Position numbers and translations under genes: made by a program
Notes under the pieces: model-generated
Seen by the model: the letters and a program-made list of their open reading frames with translations, nothing else
The model's database searches: none
Told to the model about the DNA's origin: nothing
Assembly: GCA_001689485.1 (NCBI GenBank)
Contig: LUJQ01000030.1
Coordinates: forward strand, 1-37,632
DNA length: 37,632 nucleotides
DNA from: Bacteroidales bacterium M6
Lineage (GTDB): Bacteria; Bacteroidota; Bacteroidia; Bacteroidales; Muribaculaceae
Direction: 5' to 3'
Shown: positions 30,314 through 37,632 of the stretch, one piece after another
Position numbering within the stretch: position 1 is the first letter of the stretch
How the letters are laid out: the number at the start of each line of letters is the position of its first letter

Positions 30314-31840
30314 ATGAACAGAAAGAACAGTATATTTTCAGTGTTGGCGCTCGTTGGGGCGTTGATGATTTCGGCATGTAATTCGACCGATGACGAATTG
30401 TCGTTCGAGGCTGACCAGCAGAATCTGAGCGGCATGGCCGTGAAGGGATTCTCGTTGCGTCCGGATGCCGCTGTGCTCAATAACCTTGACTCGGTGTTTT
30501 TTTCCATCGACCTTAACAAGGCCCGCATTTTTAATGCCAACCCACTCCCATACGGAACCGACATCAGCTCGTTGGGTATCAAATTATCCTACGATGAGTG
30601 CAAATCGGTGACTGTTTTTGCCCCTGAAGAGGATGGCGGCGTCAAGGAAATCAATTATATTGACGACGAGACTGCCAAAATCGATTTCAGCAAGGGTGAT
30701 GTGAAGCTGAAAATAGTGTCGTATGACGGCGAGCATTCTCGCGACTACCTCATCAAAGTCAGTGTGAACACGGTTGTGCCTGATTCGCTTTTCTGGAGCG
30801 AGATGGCATGCAAGGAACTGCCGGGGGCATTGCAACATCCCAAAAGCCAAAAAACCGTCAAGATTAACGATTACGCATATTGCCTTACGTTTGACGGTGC
30901 GGCATATAATATGTCGGTATCAGGGAACCCCTATGACTGGCGTTGGGACGATGTGAAGGTGTCGTTCCCGAAACATGTCGATGTCCGCTCACTCACTGCC
31001 ACCCCGGCATCGTTCTACATATTGGCCGAAGACGGGGAACTACTGAAGAGCGCCGACGGCCAGGCTTGGGAAACCACCGGTGAATATTGGCGTTCGATTG
31101 TGGCTCCTTGGGATGACGTTACAATTCTCGGATTGAAAGCCTCGGCAGGAGGTGCATTGATGCATGTGACCTATCCGGCATCGACCGAAACCGTTGCAGC
31201 TTCGGATTTCCCTGTTGGAGGGAATTCGGCTTCTGTGAAGTTTACCTCGAAATGGGCTTCGCAGCCTCAGATTGTGACGATGGGCGGACGCAAGGCTGAC
31301 GGGACATTTACAGGCGCCACCTGGGCCTACGATGGTTCGTCATGGGCAAGGATTTCTGAAAGTATGCCTGCCGCCGAAGGTTATGCCGTAACCCAATACC
31401 CGATATGTGAAACCGACACCATGTCGTGGCGCTTGAAAATCAGTGATGTGCTGATTGCATTCGGCGGTAAAAATGGCGCCGGTGTTGTGGGGCGTGATGT
31501 GTATGTGTCGCGCGACATGGGCATGACCTGGAAAAAAGGTGGTGAAACCCTACAGCTTCCTGAATACATGCCGTCGGTTTACAATGCCGATGTGGTGGTG
31601 TTCGCTACGCAGATGAGTGCCGATGCGTCGGTTTCGGCTGCAAACTGGCTTGAAATGCCGGTGAAAGGCGCGCACCCGTATTACACCCGTATCCTGCCTA
31701 AATCACGGATAATATCGGCGACTGAACGTTGGGATTGCCCGTATATCTACATGTTTGGCGGCGTTGAAGAGGGGGGAGCTTTGCAGGATGCCGTTTGGCG
31801 AGGGGTTGTGAACCATTTCACATTCCGTCCGCTGGAATAA
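30314..31840 (+). CDS. DUF6242-like lipoprotein with beta-propeller-like C-terminus
   Basis: A 508-residue protein from the ATG at 30314 (MNRKNSIFSVLALVGALMISAC), which gives a proper lipoprotein signal with ISAC; an ATG ten codons earlier (30284) is less suitable. Residues about 40-165 form a beta-sandwich-like region with an NLDSVFFSIDLNKARIFNAN segment, then kelch- or BNR-like blades (DGELLKSADGQAWETT, TMGGRKADGTFTGATWAYDGSSW, RDVYVSRDMGMTWKKGG, YIYMFGGVEEGGALQDAVW). I believe this is the Bacteroidales DUF6242 type, from memory. It heads the cluster and is 18 bases before the DUF6089-like gene. Its surface role is unknown. Confidence 0.75.
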   Translation: MNRKNSIFSVLALVGALMISACNSTDDELSFEADQQNLSGMAVKGFSLRPDAAVLNNLDSVFFSIDLNKARIFNANPLPYGTDISSLGIKLSYDECKSVTVFAPEEDGGVKEINYIDDETAKIDFSKGDVKLKIVSYDGEHSRDYLIKVSVNTVVPDSLFWSEMACKELPGALQHPKSQKTVKINDYAYCLTFDGAAYNMSVSGNPYDWRWDDVKVSFPKHVDVRSLTATPASFYILAEDGELLKSADGQAWETTGEYWRSIVAPWDDVTILGLKASAGGALMHVTYPASTETVAASDFPVGGNSASVKFTSKWASQPQIVTMGGRKADGTFTGATWAYDGSSWARISESMPAAEGYAVTQYPICETDTMSWRLKISDVLIAFGGKNGAGVVGRDVYVSRDMGMTWKKGGETLQLPEYMPSVYNADVVVFATQMSADASVSAANWLEMPVKGAHPYYTRILPKSRIISATERWDCPYIYMFGGVEEGGALQDAVWRGVVNHFTFRPLE

Positions 31841-31858
31841 GTAACGGGTTCTGATGTA

Positions 31859-32539
31859 ATGAGCAGGATTCTTGTCATACTGATTCTTTTTGTATCGGCT
31901 GCCGTATCTAATAAGGTGGCTGCACAGGAGGAGACCTACCGGTTTGATATCGGCGGGCAGGTTGGTGTGGCGGGCTATCTCGGCGACGCGTCGTCGAGCA
32001 TATTCTCAAAACCTGGCTTTTCGGGAGGTGTCTCGTTCCGTTACCTTCCCGATGTGCGATGGGCCGTCAGGGGGGTGCTGAATGTGTTGAGCCTCAGCGG
32101 CGATACATCGACGATGGATGATGTGCTGCCAGGCGGGGCGCAATATTCTTTCAAATCTACAGCCTATGACCTGGGCGGAAGGATAGAGTTTAACTTCTTT
32201 GCTTACGGCATAGGAGAGACTTATAAGAAACTTAAACGCTGGAGCCCGTATCTGACCGTGGGTGCAGGTGTGACCTTGGCTAAGTGCGGAAGCGAAAGCA
32301 ATGTGGGGTTCAATATCCCTATGGGGGCGGGAATAAAATATAAACTTAAAGAGAGGCTTAACCTCGGGCTGGAGTTTACGATGACCAAGGTTTTCTCCGA
32401 CCATGTTGACGGGGTTTTGTCAGACCTTTACCAGATAGAAAGCTCGTTTATCAAAAATACCGACTGGTACTCCAACATATCCGTTTCACTGACATACGAG
32501 TTCGGCAAACGGTGTGCCACATGTCATTATGTAGACTGA
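31859..32539 (+). CDS. DUF6089-like outer-membrane beta-barrel protein
   Basis: A 226-residue protein with a signal peptide ending near AAQ (residue 23). The mature part has alternating aromatic/hydrophobic beta strands with glycine turns (FDIGGQVGVAGYLGD, SFRYLPDVRWAVRGVLN, WSPYLTVGAGVTL, YSNISVSLTYEFGK), typical of a small 8-stranded barrel. Proteins of this type (DUF6089 family) commonly sit directly before uppS and bamA in Bacteroidetes, as here. The C-terminus CATCHYVD contains two cysteines in a C-x2-C pattern, slightly unusual. No function is established that I can state. Confidence 0.8.
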   Translation: MSRILVILILFVSAAVSNKVAAQEETYRFDIGGQVGVAGYLGDASSSIFSKPGFSGGVSFRYLPDVRWAVRGVLNVLSLSGDTSTMDDVLPGGAQYSFKSTAYDLGGRIEFNFFAYGIGETYKKLKRWSPYLTVGAGVTLAKCGSESNVGFNIPMGAGIKYKLKERLNLGLEFTMTKVFSDHVDGVLSDLYQIESSFIKNTDWYSNISVSLTYEFGKRCATCHYVD

Positions 32540-32596
32540 CCTTGCAGCCGGAGAACCATAGGAAAAAACTTACCCGAACCCTCATCATAACGACAA

Positions 32597-33370
32597 ATGA
32601 ACGCATCAAGAGAGGAAATCGACAATACGCGCATCCCCGCACATGTGGCCATAATCATGGATGGCAACGGGCGCTGGGCGCAGGCTCGCGGGCTTGACCG
32701 CTCCGAAGGGCATGTGGAAGGGGTGAACACCGTGCGGCGTATTACCGAGGCCGCATCGGAGGCCGGGGTGCGGTTCCTGACACTTTATGCGTTTTCGACC
32801 GAAAACTGGAACCGTCCACAGGCAGAGGTCGATGCCCTTATGCACCTCATCGGGATTGCGATAGAGCGTGAGACACCCGATCTGATTAAGAACAACGTGC
32901 GTCTCACCATGATTGGTGATGTGGAGCGTATGCCGGCCGAAGCCCTTGACAGGTTACGTGGCAGCATTGCCCGCACGTCGCATTGCACAGGGCTTACGCT
33001 TAACCTGGCGCTGAGTTATTCGGCCCGCTGGGAGCTTGCCGATGCTGCACGCCGGATAGCCGCCGATGTCAAGAGCGGCGTGCTGGATGCAGACGGGATA
33101 GGTGAGGAAACCGTGAGCCGTTATCTGACAACCGGCGGAATGCCTGATCCCGACCTCCTGATTCGCACAGGTGGTGATATGCGGGTAAGCAACTTCCTGC
33201 TGTGGCAGATTGCATATGCCGAGATTTATGTCACCCCGACATACTGGCCTGATTTCACAAAAGAGGATTTCCTGGCGGCGATTGCCGGTTTTCAGAAACG
33301 CGAACGCCGTTTCGGACTGACAGGCGAACAGGTGCGGGAGCGGTCGGATAGAAAGGGTAACCGTGTCTGA
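32597..33370 (+). CDS. uppS: Undecaprenyl diphosphate synthase
   Basis: A 257-residue cis-prenyltransferase. Conserved blocks are HVAIIMDGNGRWA (catalytic Asp22), the YAFSTENWNRP block, LNLALSYSARWEL, and the C-terminal PDPDLLIRTGGDMRVSNFLLWQIAYAE. It extends farnesyl diphosphate with isopentenyl units to C55-PP, the lipid carrier for peptidoglycan and surface glycans, at the cytoplasmic face of the inner membrane. The length is normal. It is 57 bases after the DUF6089-like gene and 72 before bamA, a conserved Bacteroidetes arrangement linking lipid carrier supply and outer-membrane assembly. Confidence 0.97.
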   Translation: MNASREEIDNTRIPAHVAIIMDGNGRWAQARGLDRSEGHVEGVNTVRRITEAASEAGVRFLTLYAFSTENWNRPQAEVDALMHLIGIAIERETPDLIKNNVRLTMIGDVERMPAEALDRLRGSIARTSHCTGLTLNLALSYSARWELADAARRIAADVKSGVLDADGIGEETVSRYLTTGGMPDPDLLIRTGGDMRVSNFLLWQIAYAEIYVTPTYWPDFTKEDFLAAIAGFQKRERRFGLTGEQVRERSDRKGNRV

Positions 33371-33423
33371 TTCCCCCGTTATCGACAAGCCATAGATAAA
33401 CCATATAATTAGAAAAAAACAAT

Positions 33424-33444
33424 ATCACGTTATAATCACGTTAT
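33424..33444 (+). repeat. Direct repeat overlapping the bamA start
   Basis: ATCACGTTAT occurs at 33424-33433 and again at 33435-33444, an 11-base period. The second copy includes the first two bases of the bamA ATG. It might affect translation initiation or be a regulator site; it could also be chance. Confidence 0.35.
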
Positions 33445-36073
33445 GCGATATAAGCTGCTAATCACGCTTCTCTCCCTAATCGTTGCCACGGGTTTCATGA
33501 AAGCCCAGGAGCGCGTCGACACCATATATAATCCCCCGATAGTGTATTCCGGGCTGCCGACGAGCTATGAGATTGCCGACATACGCGTTACAGGCGCCGA
33601 CAATTATGAGGATTATATCGTAATCGGTTATTCAGGCTTGAAAAAGGGTGATGTGATTGAGATTCCCGGCAATGACGTGACCACAGCGGTGAAGCGCCTT
33701 ATGCGCCAGGGGCTTTTTGCACAGGCACAGATTATTGTTGAAAAGGTTGCTGGCAAAAAGGCTTGGCTCCTAATCAACCTGCGCACCCAGCCGCGTATTT
33801 CGGAAGTGAAATATTCGGGAATGAAGAAAGGTGAGCGCGAGGATTTGCAGAAGCGTCTGCAATTGATGAAGGGTAACCAGATTACCCAGAATATCGTAAA
33901 CCGTGCCACCGATATTACCAAGAAATATTTCGATGAAAAGGGTTTTGGCAACGCCGATGTCAAAATCTGGCTTCAGGAGGATTTGTCGCATAAAAATGAG
34001 ATGATTGTCAATATCGACGTTGACAAACATTCGAAGGTGAAGGTGCATAAAATCTATATTACCGGTAACGAGGTGCTCAGCGACGGTAAGCTGAAGCGTG
34101 TAATCAAAAAAACGAACGAAAGCAGCAACTTGCTGAAACTGTTCAGTCAAAAGAAATTTGTTGAAAATGACTACCGCGATGACCTTAACCGTATCATACA
34201 GAAGTATAACGAGCTTGGTTACCGTGATGCGAAGATTCTGAGCGACAGCGTTGTGCCCTACAGCGATAACAAAGTCGATGTCTACATCGACCTCGAAGAG
34301 GGGAAGAAATATTATATCAGCGATATATCATGGGTGGGGAACACGGTTTTCAACACCGCCGACCTCGACTACCTGTTGGGGATGAAGCCGGGTGATGTAT
34401 ATAATCAAAAGGAACTTGAAAAGCGCCTCAACACAGACGAGGATGCCGTGTCGAGCGCTTATATGGATAGAGGATACCTGTTTTACCAGCTTGTTCCGAT
34501 TGAAAAGAACATACACGGGGATTCAATCGACTTGGAACTCCGCATGTTCGAGGGACCGCAGGCCCGTGTCAACAAGGTGGTGATTAATGGTAATGACCGC
34601 CTTTATGAAAAGGTTGTGCGCCGCGAATTATACGTAAAGCCCGGTGAGCTTTTTAGTAAAAGCGACCTCATACGTTCGGCTCGTGAAATCGCCCAGACAG
34701 GGCATTTCAATCCCGAGACCATGGATCCGCGTGTCGAACCCAACGAGGAAAACGGTACGGTCGACGTGGTTTTCAACCTTGAGTCGAAGGCCAACGACCA
34801 GATTGAGTTCTCGTTAGGATGGGGGCAGACCGGTATCATAGGTAAAGTGGCGTTGAAATTCACCAACTTCTCGATGAAGAACCTTTTCAACCCCAGCTCT
34901 TTCAAGGGGCTTATACCGCAGGGTGAAGGGCAGACATTCACTATCAGTGCCCAGACCAATGCACGCTATTATCAGATGTATTCGGTGTCGTTCCTTGACC
35001 CGTGGTTTGGCGGAAAGCGTCCTAACTCGCTTCAGGTATCGGCATATTATAGCCGCCAGACCGGTGTTAACTCGTCGTATTATAACAGTAACTGGTCGAA
35101 TCCCTATCTTTACGGAGGATATGGTTACGGGTATGGATATGGTTATGGGTCGAACTATAACGACTATTATACCAACTCGATTCAGAATGCGTACGACCCC
35201 AACAAGGTGCTCCAGATGGCCGGGGTGACTGTGGGATTCGGAAAACGTCTCAATTGGCCCGATGACTATTTCACCCTTACGGCGGAACTGAGCTATAACT
35301 GGTATTATCTTAAAAACTGGGAGTACCTTTATTATATGAACAACGGAACGTCAAACGCGCTCGTGCTCGGGCTTACCCTTGCACGTAACTCCATCGACAA
35401 CCCGTTATATACCCGTCGCGGATCCACATTCTCGCTGAGCCTGCATATGACACCTCCGGCATCGCTGTTCAGTGGCAAGAAGGATTGGGAAAAACTTTAC
35501 AACGATAATACCACTGCTTCGAAGAAGGAGCTTTACAAGTGGATCGAATATTGGAAGCTGCGTTTCAAATCGCGTACATACACACCGCTTACCGATCCTG
35601 ACGGGAAATGGACGCTTGTGCTTATGACCCGTGCCGACGTAGGTTTGCTGGGGAGCTATAACAAATGGCTCAAGTCGCCTTTCGAAACATTCTATGTGGG
35701 TGGCGACGGCATGAGCGGTTCATACACCTACGCCACGGAAACCATTGCATTGCGCGGTTATGAAAACGGCTCGCTCACCCCGTGGGGACGTGAAGGTTAT
35801 GCCTATACCCGTTTCGGCCTCGAACTCCACTTCCCGTTCATGTTGCAGCCCACCACCACCATTTACGGCCTCTGCTTTGTTGAGGGCGGTAATGCCTGGA
35901 CTTCTGTAAAGGATTTCTCACCGTTCAACCTCAAGCGTAGTGCCGGTGCCGGTGTGCGTATCTTCCTCCCGATGGTTGGTATGATGGGTATTGACTGGGC
36001 TTACGGTTTCGATGATGTGTTCGGCCAAAAAGGCGGTTCGCATTTCCACTTTATCCTCGGTCAGGAATTCTGA
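33443..36073 (+). CDS. bamA: Outer-membrane protein assembly factor BamA
   Basis: An 876-residue Omp85 protein. A signal peptide ends near KAQ (about residue 21). POTRA domains occupy about residues 40-430, with strands such as YEIADIRVTGADNYEDY, VHKIYITGNEVLSDGKL, ISDISWVGNTVFNTADL and VNKVVINGNDRLYEKVV. The C-terminal half is the 16-strand barrel with the conserved loop VGGDGMSGSY and RGY, ending HFILGQEF. It inserts beta-barrel proteins into the outer membrane. Residues 557-570 form an unusual Gly-Tyr repeat in what should be an extracellular loop. Two Skp genes follow, consistent with shared function. Confidence 0.97.
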   Translation: MRYKLLITLLSLIVATGFMKAQERVDTIYNPPIVYSGLPTSYEIADIRVTGADNYEDYIVIGYSGLKKGDVIEIPGNDVTTAVKRLMRQGLFAQAQIIVEKVAGKKAWLLINLRTQPRISEVKYSGMKKGEREDLQKRLQLMKGNQITQNIVNRATDITKKYFDEKGFGNADVKIWLQEDLSHKNEMIVNIDVDKHSKVKVHKIYITGNEVLSDGKLKRVIKKTNESSNLLKLFSQKKFVENDYRDDLNRIIQKYNELGYRDAKILSDSVVPYSDNKVDVYIDLEEGKKYYISDISWVGNTVFNTADLDYLLGMKPGDVYNQKELEKRLNTDEDAVSSAYMDRGYLFYQLVPIEKNIHGDSIDLELRMFEGPQARVNKVVINGNDRLYEKVVRRELYVKPGELFSKSDLIRSAREIAQTGHFNPETMDPRVEPNEENGTVDVVFNLESKANDQIEFSLGWGQTGIIGKVALKFTNFSMKNLFNPSSFKGLIPQGEGQTFTISAQTNARYYQMYSVSFLDPWFGGKRPNSLQVSAYYSRQTGVNSSYYNSNWSNPYLYGGYGYGYGYGYGSNYNDYYTNSIQNAYDPNKVLQMAGVTVGFGKRLNWPDDYFTLTAELSYNWYYLKNWEYLYYMNNGTSNALVLGLTLARNSIDNPLYTRRGSTFSLSLHMTPPASLFSGKKDWEKLYNDNTTASKKELYKWIEYWKLRFKSRTYTPLTDPDGKWTLVLMTRADVGLLGSYNKWLKSPFETFYVGGDGMSGSYTYATETIALRGYENGSLTPWGREGYAYTRFGLELHFPFMLQPTTTIYGLCFVEGGNAWTSVKDFSPFNLKRSAGAGVRIFLPMVGMMGIDWAYGFDDVFGQKGGSHFHFILGQEF

Positions 36074-36222
36074 TAAGGCCGGTGCTTGCACGCTATTTTC
36101 AGGCAAGGTGCCAGGAACTGGCGTCAGGTGGTGTAAAAGGTAAAAATTTAAACCTTTTGACGGCTCAAACGTCTATATTGGTATATAACTTGATTTTATA
36201 AATTAACGAAACTGACTTAAAG
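36074..36222 (+). promoter_or_regulatory. bamA-skp spacer with a small hairpin
   Basis: The 149-base spacer contains AAAAGGT pairing with ACCTTTT around an A/T-rich loop (about 36135-36158). I see no clean TAnnTTTG promoter, so the skp genes may be read from upstream or from a divergent promoter type. Confidence 0.25.
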
Positions 36223-36738
36223 ATGAAAAAAATAATTCTCTCCCTGATGCTTTTCGCCGGAATCGCGTTTGCCGGTTCGGCGCAGAAATTCGCCTTGATC
36301 GATATGGAGTACATTCTTAAGAATGTGCCGGCCTATGAAATGGCCAACGAGCAGCTTAACCAGCTTTCGCAGCGTTGGCAGAAAGAGGTGGAGGCTGCAA
36401 GCCAGGAGGCCGACGGCATGTATAAGCAGTACCTGTCGGACAAGGTGTTCCTCACCGAGGAGCAGGTCAAGAAACGTGAAGAGGAAATTGTGGCAAAAGA
36501 GCAGGAGGCAACCGAGTTGCGCTATAAGTACTTCGGCCCGGAAGGGGAGCTTTATAAAAAGCGCCAGACGCTTATGAAGCCTATCCAGGACGACATCTAC
36601 AATGCAGTGAAAAAGCTTTCGGAGGAGCGTGGCTACCAGGCCATATTCGACCGGGCTTCGTCGGCCAACATAATCTATGCCTCGCCACGCATCGACGTGA
36701 GCAACGAGGTACTTTCAAAGTTGGGCTACAGCAACTGA
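36223..36738 (+). CDS. Skp/OmpH-family periplasmic chaperone, copy 1
   Basis: A 171-residue protein with a signal peptide ending near SAQ (residue 21). The mature start FALIDMEYILKNVPAYEMA is typical of OmpH/Skp, followed by a long charged coiled coil (about 45-130) and a C-terminal beta element with IFDRASSANIIYASPRIDVS. Skp trimers hold unfolded outer-membrane proteins in the periplasm and pass them to BamA. It is one of two adjacent paralogues and is directly downstream of bamA. Paired skp copies after bamA are common in Bacteroidetes; a division of labour is possible but not visible. Confidence 0.92.
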   Translation: MKKIILSLMLFAGIAFAGSAQKFALIDMEYILKNVPAYEMANEQLNQLSQRWQKEVEAASQEADGMYKQYLSDKVFLTEEQVKKREEEIVAKEQEATELRYKYFGPEGELYKKRQTLMKPIQDDIYNAVKKLSEERGYQAIFDRASSANIIYASPRIDVSNEVLSKLGYSN

Positions 36739-36822
36739 TGCATTTGCCCGGACTTATGGAAATCGGAAGGCCGGATTGCTGATAACAGGAATAATTTAAA
36801 ACAAATACATACTAAAATCACA

Positions 36823-37332
36823 ATGTTTAAAAAATTTCTTTTGGCGCTGGTTGTAGCGCTCCCTTTCTGCGCTTTTGCGCAGGCTCCTAAATTCGGTGTA
36901 GTGGATGTTGAAGGTATCATCCCCAAGATGGCTGAATTCGTAGAGGCTCAGAACAAAATCGGCGAGGCTTCAAAAACCTTTGAAAGCGAATATGCCAAAA
37001 TCAACGAGGAGCTTCAGAAGAAATATGCTGAATTCCAGGAACTGGAAAAAGACCCCTCAACCCTCCAGTCAATCAAGGAACGCCGCATCCAGGATATCCA
37101 GGAACTTGACAAAAAGGCACAGCAGTTTGCACAGACCGCCCAGCAGGATCTCCAGCGTCAGCAGGCACAGCTTATGCAGCCCATCCAGGAAAAGGTTATG
37201 AACGCCATTAAGAGCGTCGGCACCGAAAACGGTTTCACCATGATTTTCCCCGAAGGTGTACCTGCTTTCGTAAGCACGGACGTGCAGGATGTTACCGCTC
37301 TCGTAAAAGCAAAACTCGGCGTAAAGGAATAA
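36823..37332 (+). CDS. Skp/OmpH-family periplasmic chaperone, copy 2
   Basis: A 169-residue paralogue with a signal peptide ending near FAQ (residue 20). The mature part begins APKFGVVDVEGIIPKMAE, then a Gln- and Lys-rich coiled coil (LQKKYAEFQELEKD, AQQFAQTAQQDLQRQQAQL), then NGFTMIFPEGVPAFVSTDVQDVT. It is more Gln-rich and less charged than copy 1, with C-ending codons like those of ribosomal genes, suggesting high expression. The gap from copy 1 is 84 bases without a recognisable promoter. It probably acts with BamA in outer-membrane protein delivery. Confidence 0.92.
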   Translation: MFKKFLLALVVALPFCAFAQAPKFGVVDVEGIIPKMAEFVEAQNKIGEASKTFESEYAKINEELQKKYAEFQELEKDPSTLQSIKERRIQDIQELDKKAQQFAQTAQQDLQRQQAQLMQPIQEKVMNAIKSVGTENGFTMIFPEGVPAFVSTDVQDVTALVKAKLGVKE

Positions 37333-37347
37333 TACTACACGCTTTTA

Positions 37348-37404
37348 ATAACGACGAACAGGTCTGCTCCAACCATAGATGGAGCAGACCTTGTTCGTCG
37401 TTAT
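37348..37404 (+). terminator. Long hairpin after the skp genes
   Basis: ATAACGACGAACAGGTCTGCTCCA (37348-37371) pairs with 37380-37404 with one bulged T, giving a 24-base-pair stem and an 8-base loop. It starts 15 bases after the stop. There is no T-run after it, so it may act as a strong mRNA 3' end or a bidirectional terminator. Confidence 0.65.
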
Positions 37405-37632
37405 GCATTTGGCTTGAAGGGTGCTTGAGTGTTTGATAGCTGTTGTTGTATTTATCGGAAACGGTGCGTTCTTATCATGTGCGGGGAGGATTTTAGGGAA
37501 CCTATTGCTGATATCTTTGCTTTTGGTTGGGGGATATGGTGGGAATGTATTAATTTTAGCTTTGAAGCCATTATGGCGGTATAATATTTTTTTTGTAAGT
37601 AAATAATAAGTAAGTCGTGGAAATTATTTTAT
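37405..37632. other. A/T-rich tail of the window, no supported gene
   Basis: I see no credible gene. TATCTTTG at 37512-37519 matches a -7 promoter element but lacks a good -33 partner. A gene may begin past the window edge. Confidence 0.55.

Noticed and set aside
35114..35149. Gly-Tyr coding repeat as a possible frameshift-type phase-variation switch
   Set aside because: The unit is six bases, so slippage keeps the frame and cannot switch the gene off. It is kept only as a loop-length variation idea.
37421..37606. 61-codon plus-strand frame with hydrophobic segments
   Set aside because: It starts at GTG just after a hairpin with no promoter positioned for it, and composition is that of A/T-rich intergenic DNA. 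A real small membrane protein cannot be excluded but has no support.
1..37632. CRISPR arrays, tRNA or rRNA genes, integrases, transposases, toxin-antitoxin or phage-defence genes
   Set aside because: I looked for regularly spaced repeats, cloverleaf-like sequences and recognisable protein families and saw none.

Overview
The window looks like a chromosomal segment of a gut-type Bacteroidales bacterium. Muribaculaceae is my guess from overall flavour, not proven. The evidence is Bacteroidetes-type ribosomal proteins in the order L13-S9-S2-EF-Ts, many promoters of the form TTTG/TTG-N~20-TAnnTTTG, a TonB-dependent receptor, secreted proteins with C-terminal sorting-type domains, a DUF6089-uppS-bamA-skp-skp cluster, and abundant lipoproteins. 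No tRNA, rRNA, CRISPR array, transposase, integrase or phage gene was seen. Most of the window is ordinary core genome.

Layout: (1) 37-6609, minus strand: a probable five-gene operon of a secreted C1-type aminopeptidase, a six-hairpin-glycosidase-like lipoprotein, a GH13 alpha-amylase family enzyme, a YfcE-type phosphodiesterase and a SPOR lipoprotein. (2) 6717-10007, plus strand: rplM-rpsI-rpsB-tsf with a promoter, a folded leader, an intercistronic hairpin and a strong terminator. (3) 9929-10473: a 545-base gene-free region with several palindromes and one G-quadruplex motif. (4) 10474-17656, minus strand: a TonB-dependent receptor with a small lipoprotein, then a two-gene operon of large secreted proteins (RCC1 plus leucine-rich repeats; PKD), both ending in a T9SS-like sorting domain. 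(5) 17790-19463, plus strand: a membrane-spanning TPR/HTH regulator with a promoter so close to its ATG that the mRNA may be leaderless. (6) 19723-28914, plus strand: ECF sigma factor, single-TM protein (probable anti-sigma), Spy/CpxP-like protein, giant alpha-2-macroglobulin-like protein and an overlapping GHL10 (DigH/YngK-type) glycosidase. I read this as an envelope-stress/defence module. (7) 28962-29984: ribD. (8) 30314-37332, plus strand: envelope-biogenesis cluster DUF6242-like lipoprotein, DUF6089-like barrel, uppS, bamA and two Skp/OmpH chaperones, closed by a long hairpin.

The best candidates for something less described are the sigma/anti-sigma/Spy-like/alpha-2-macroglobulin/GHL10 module, the possibly leaderless regulator next to a two-protein secreted operon, and the cluster of palindromes at 10045-10461. 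I found no clear evidence of a wholly new system. All family assignments are from reading motifs by eye; no search was run.
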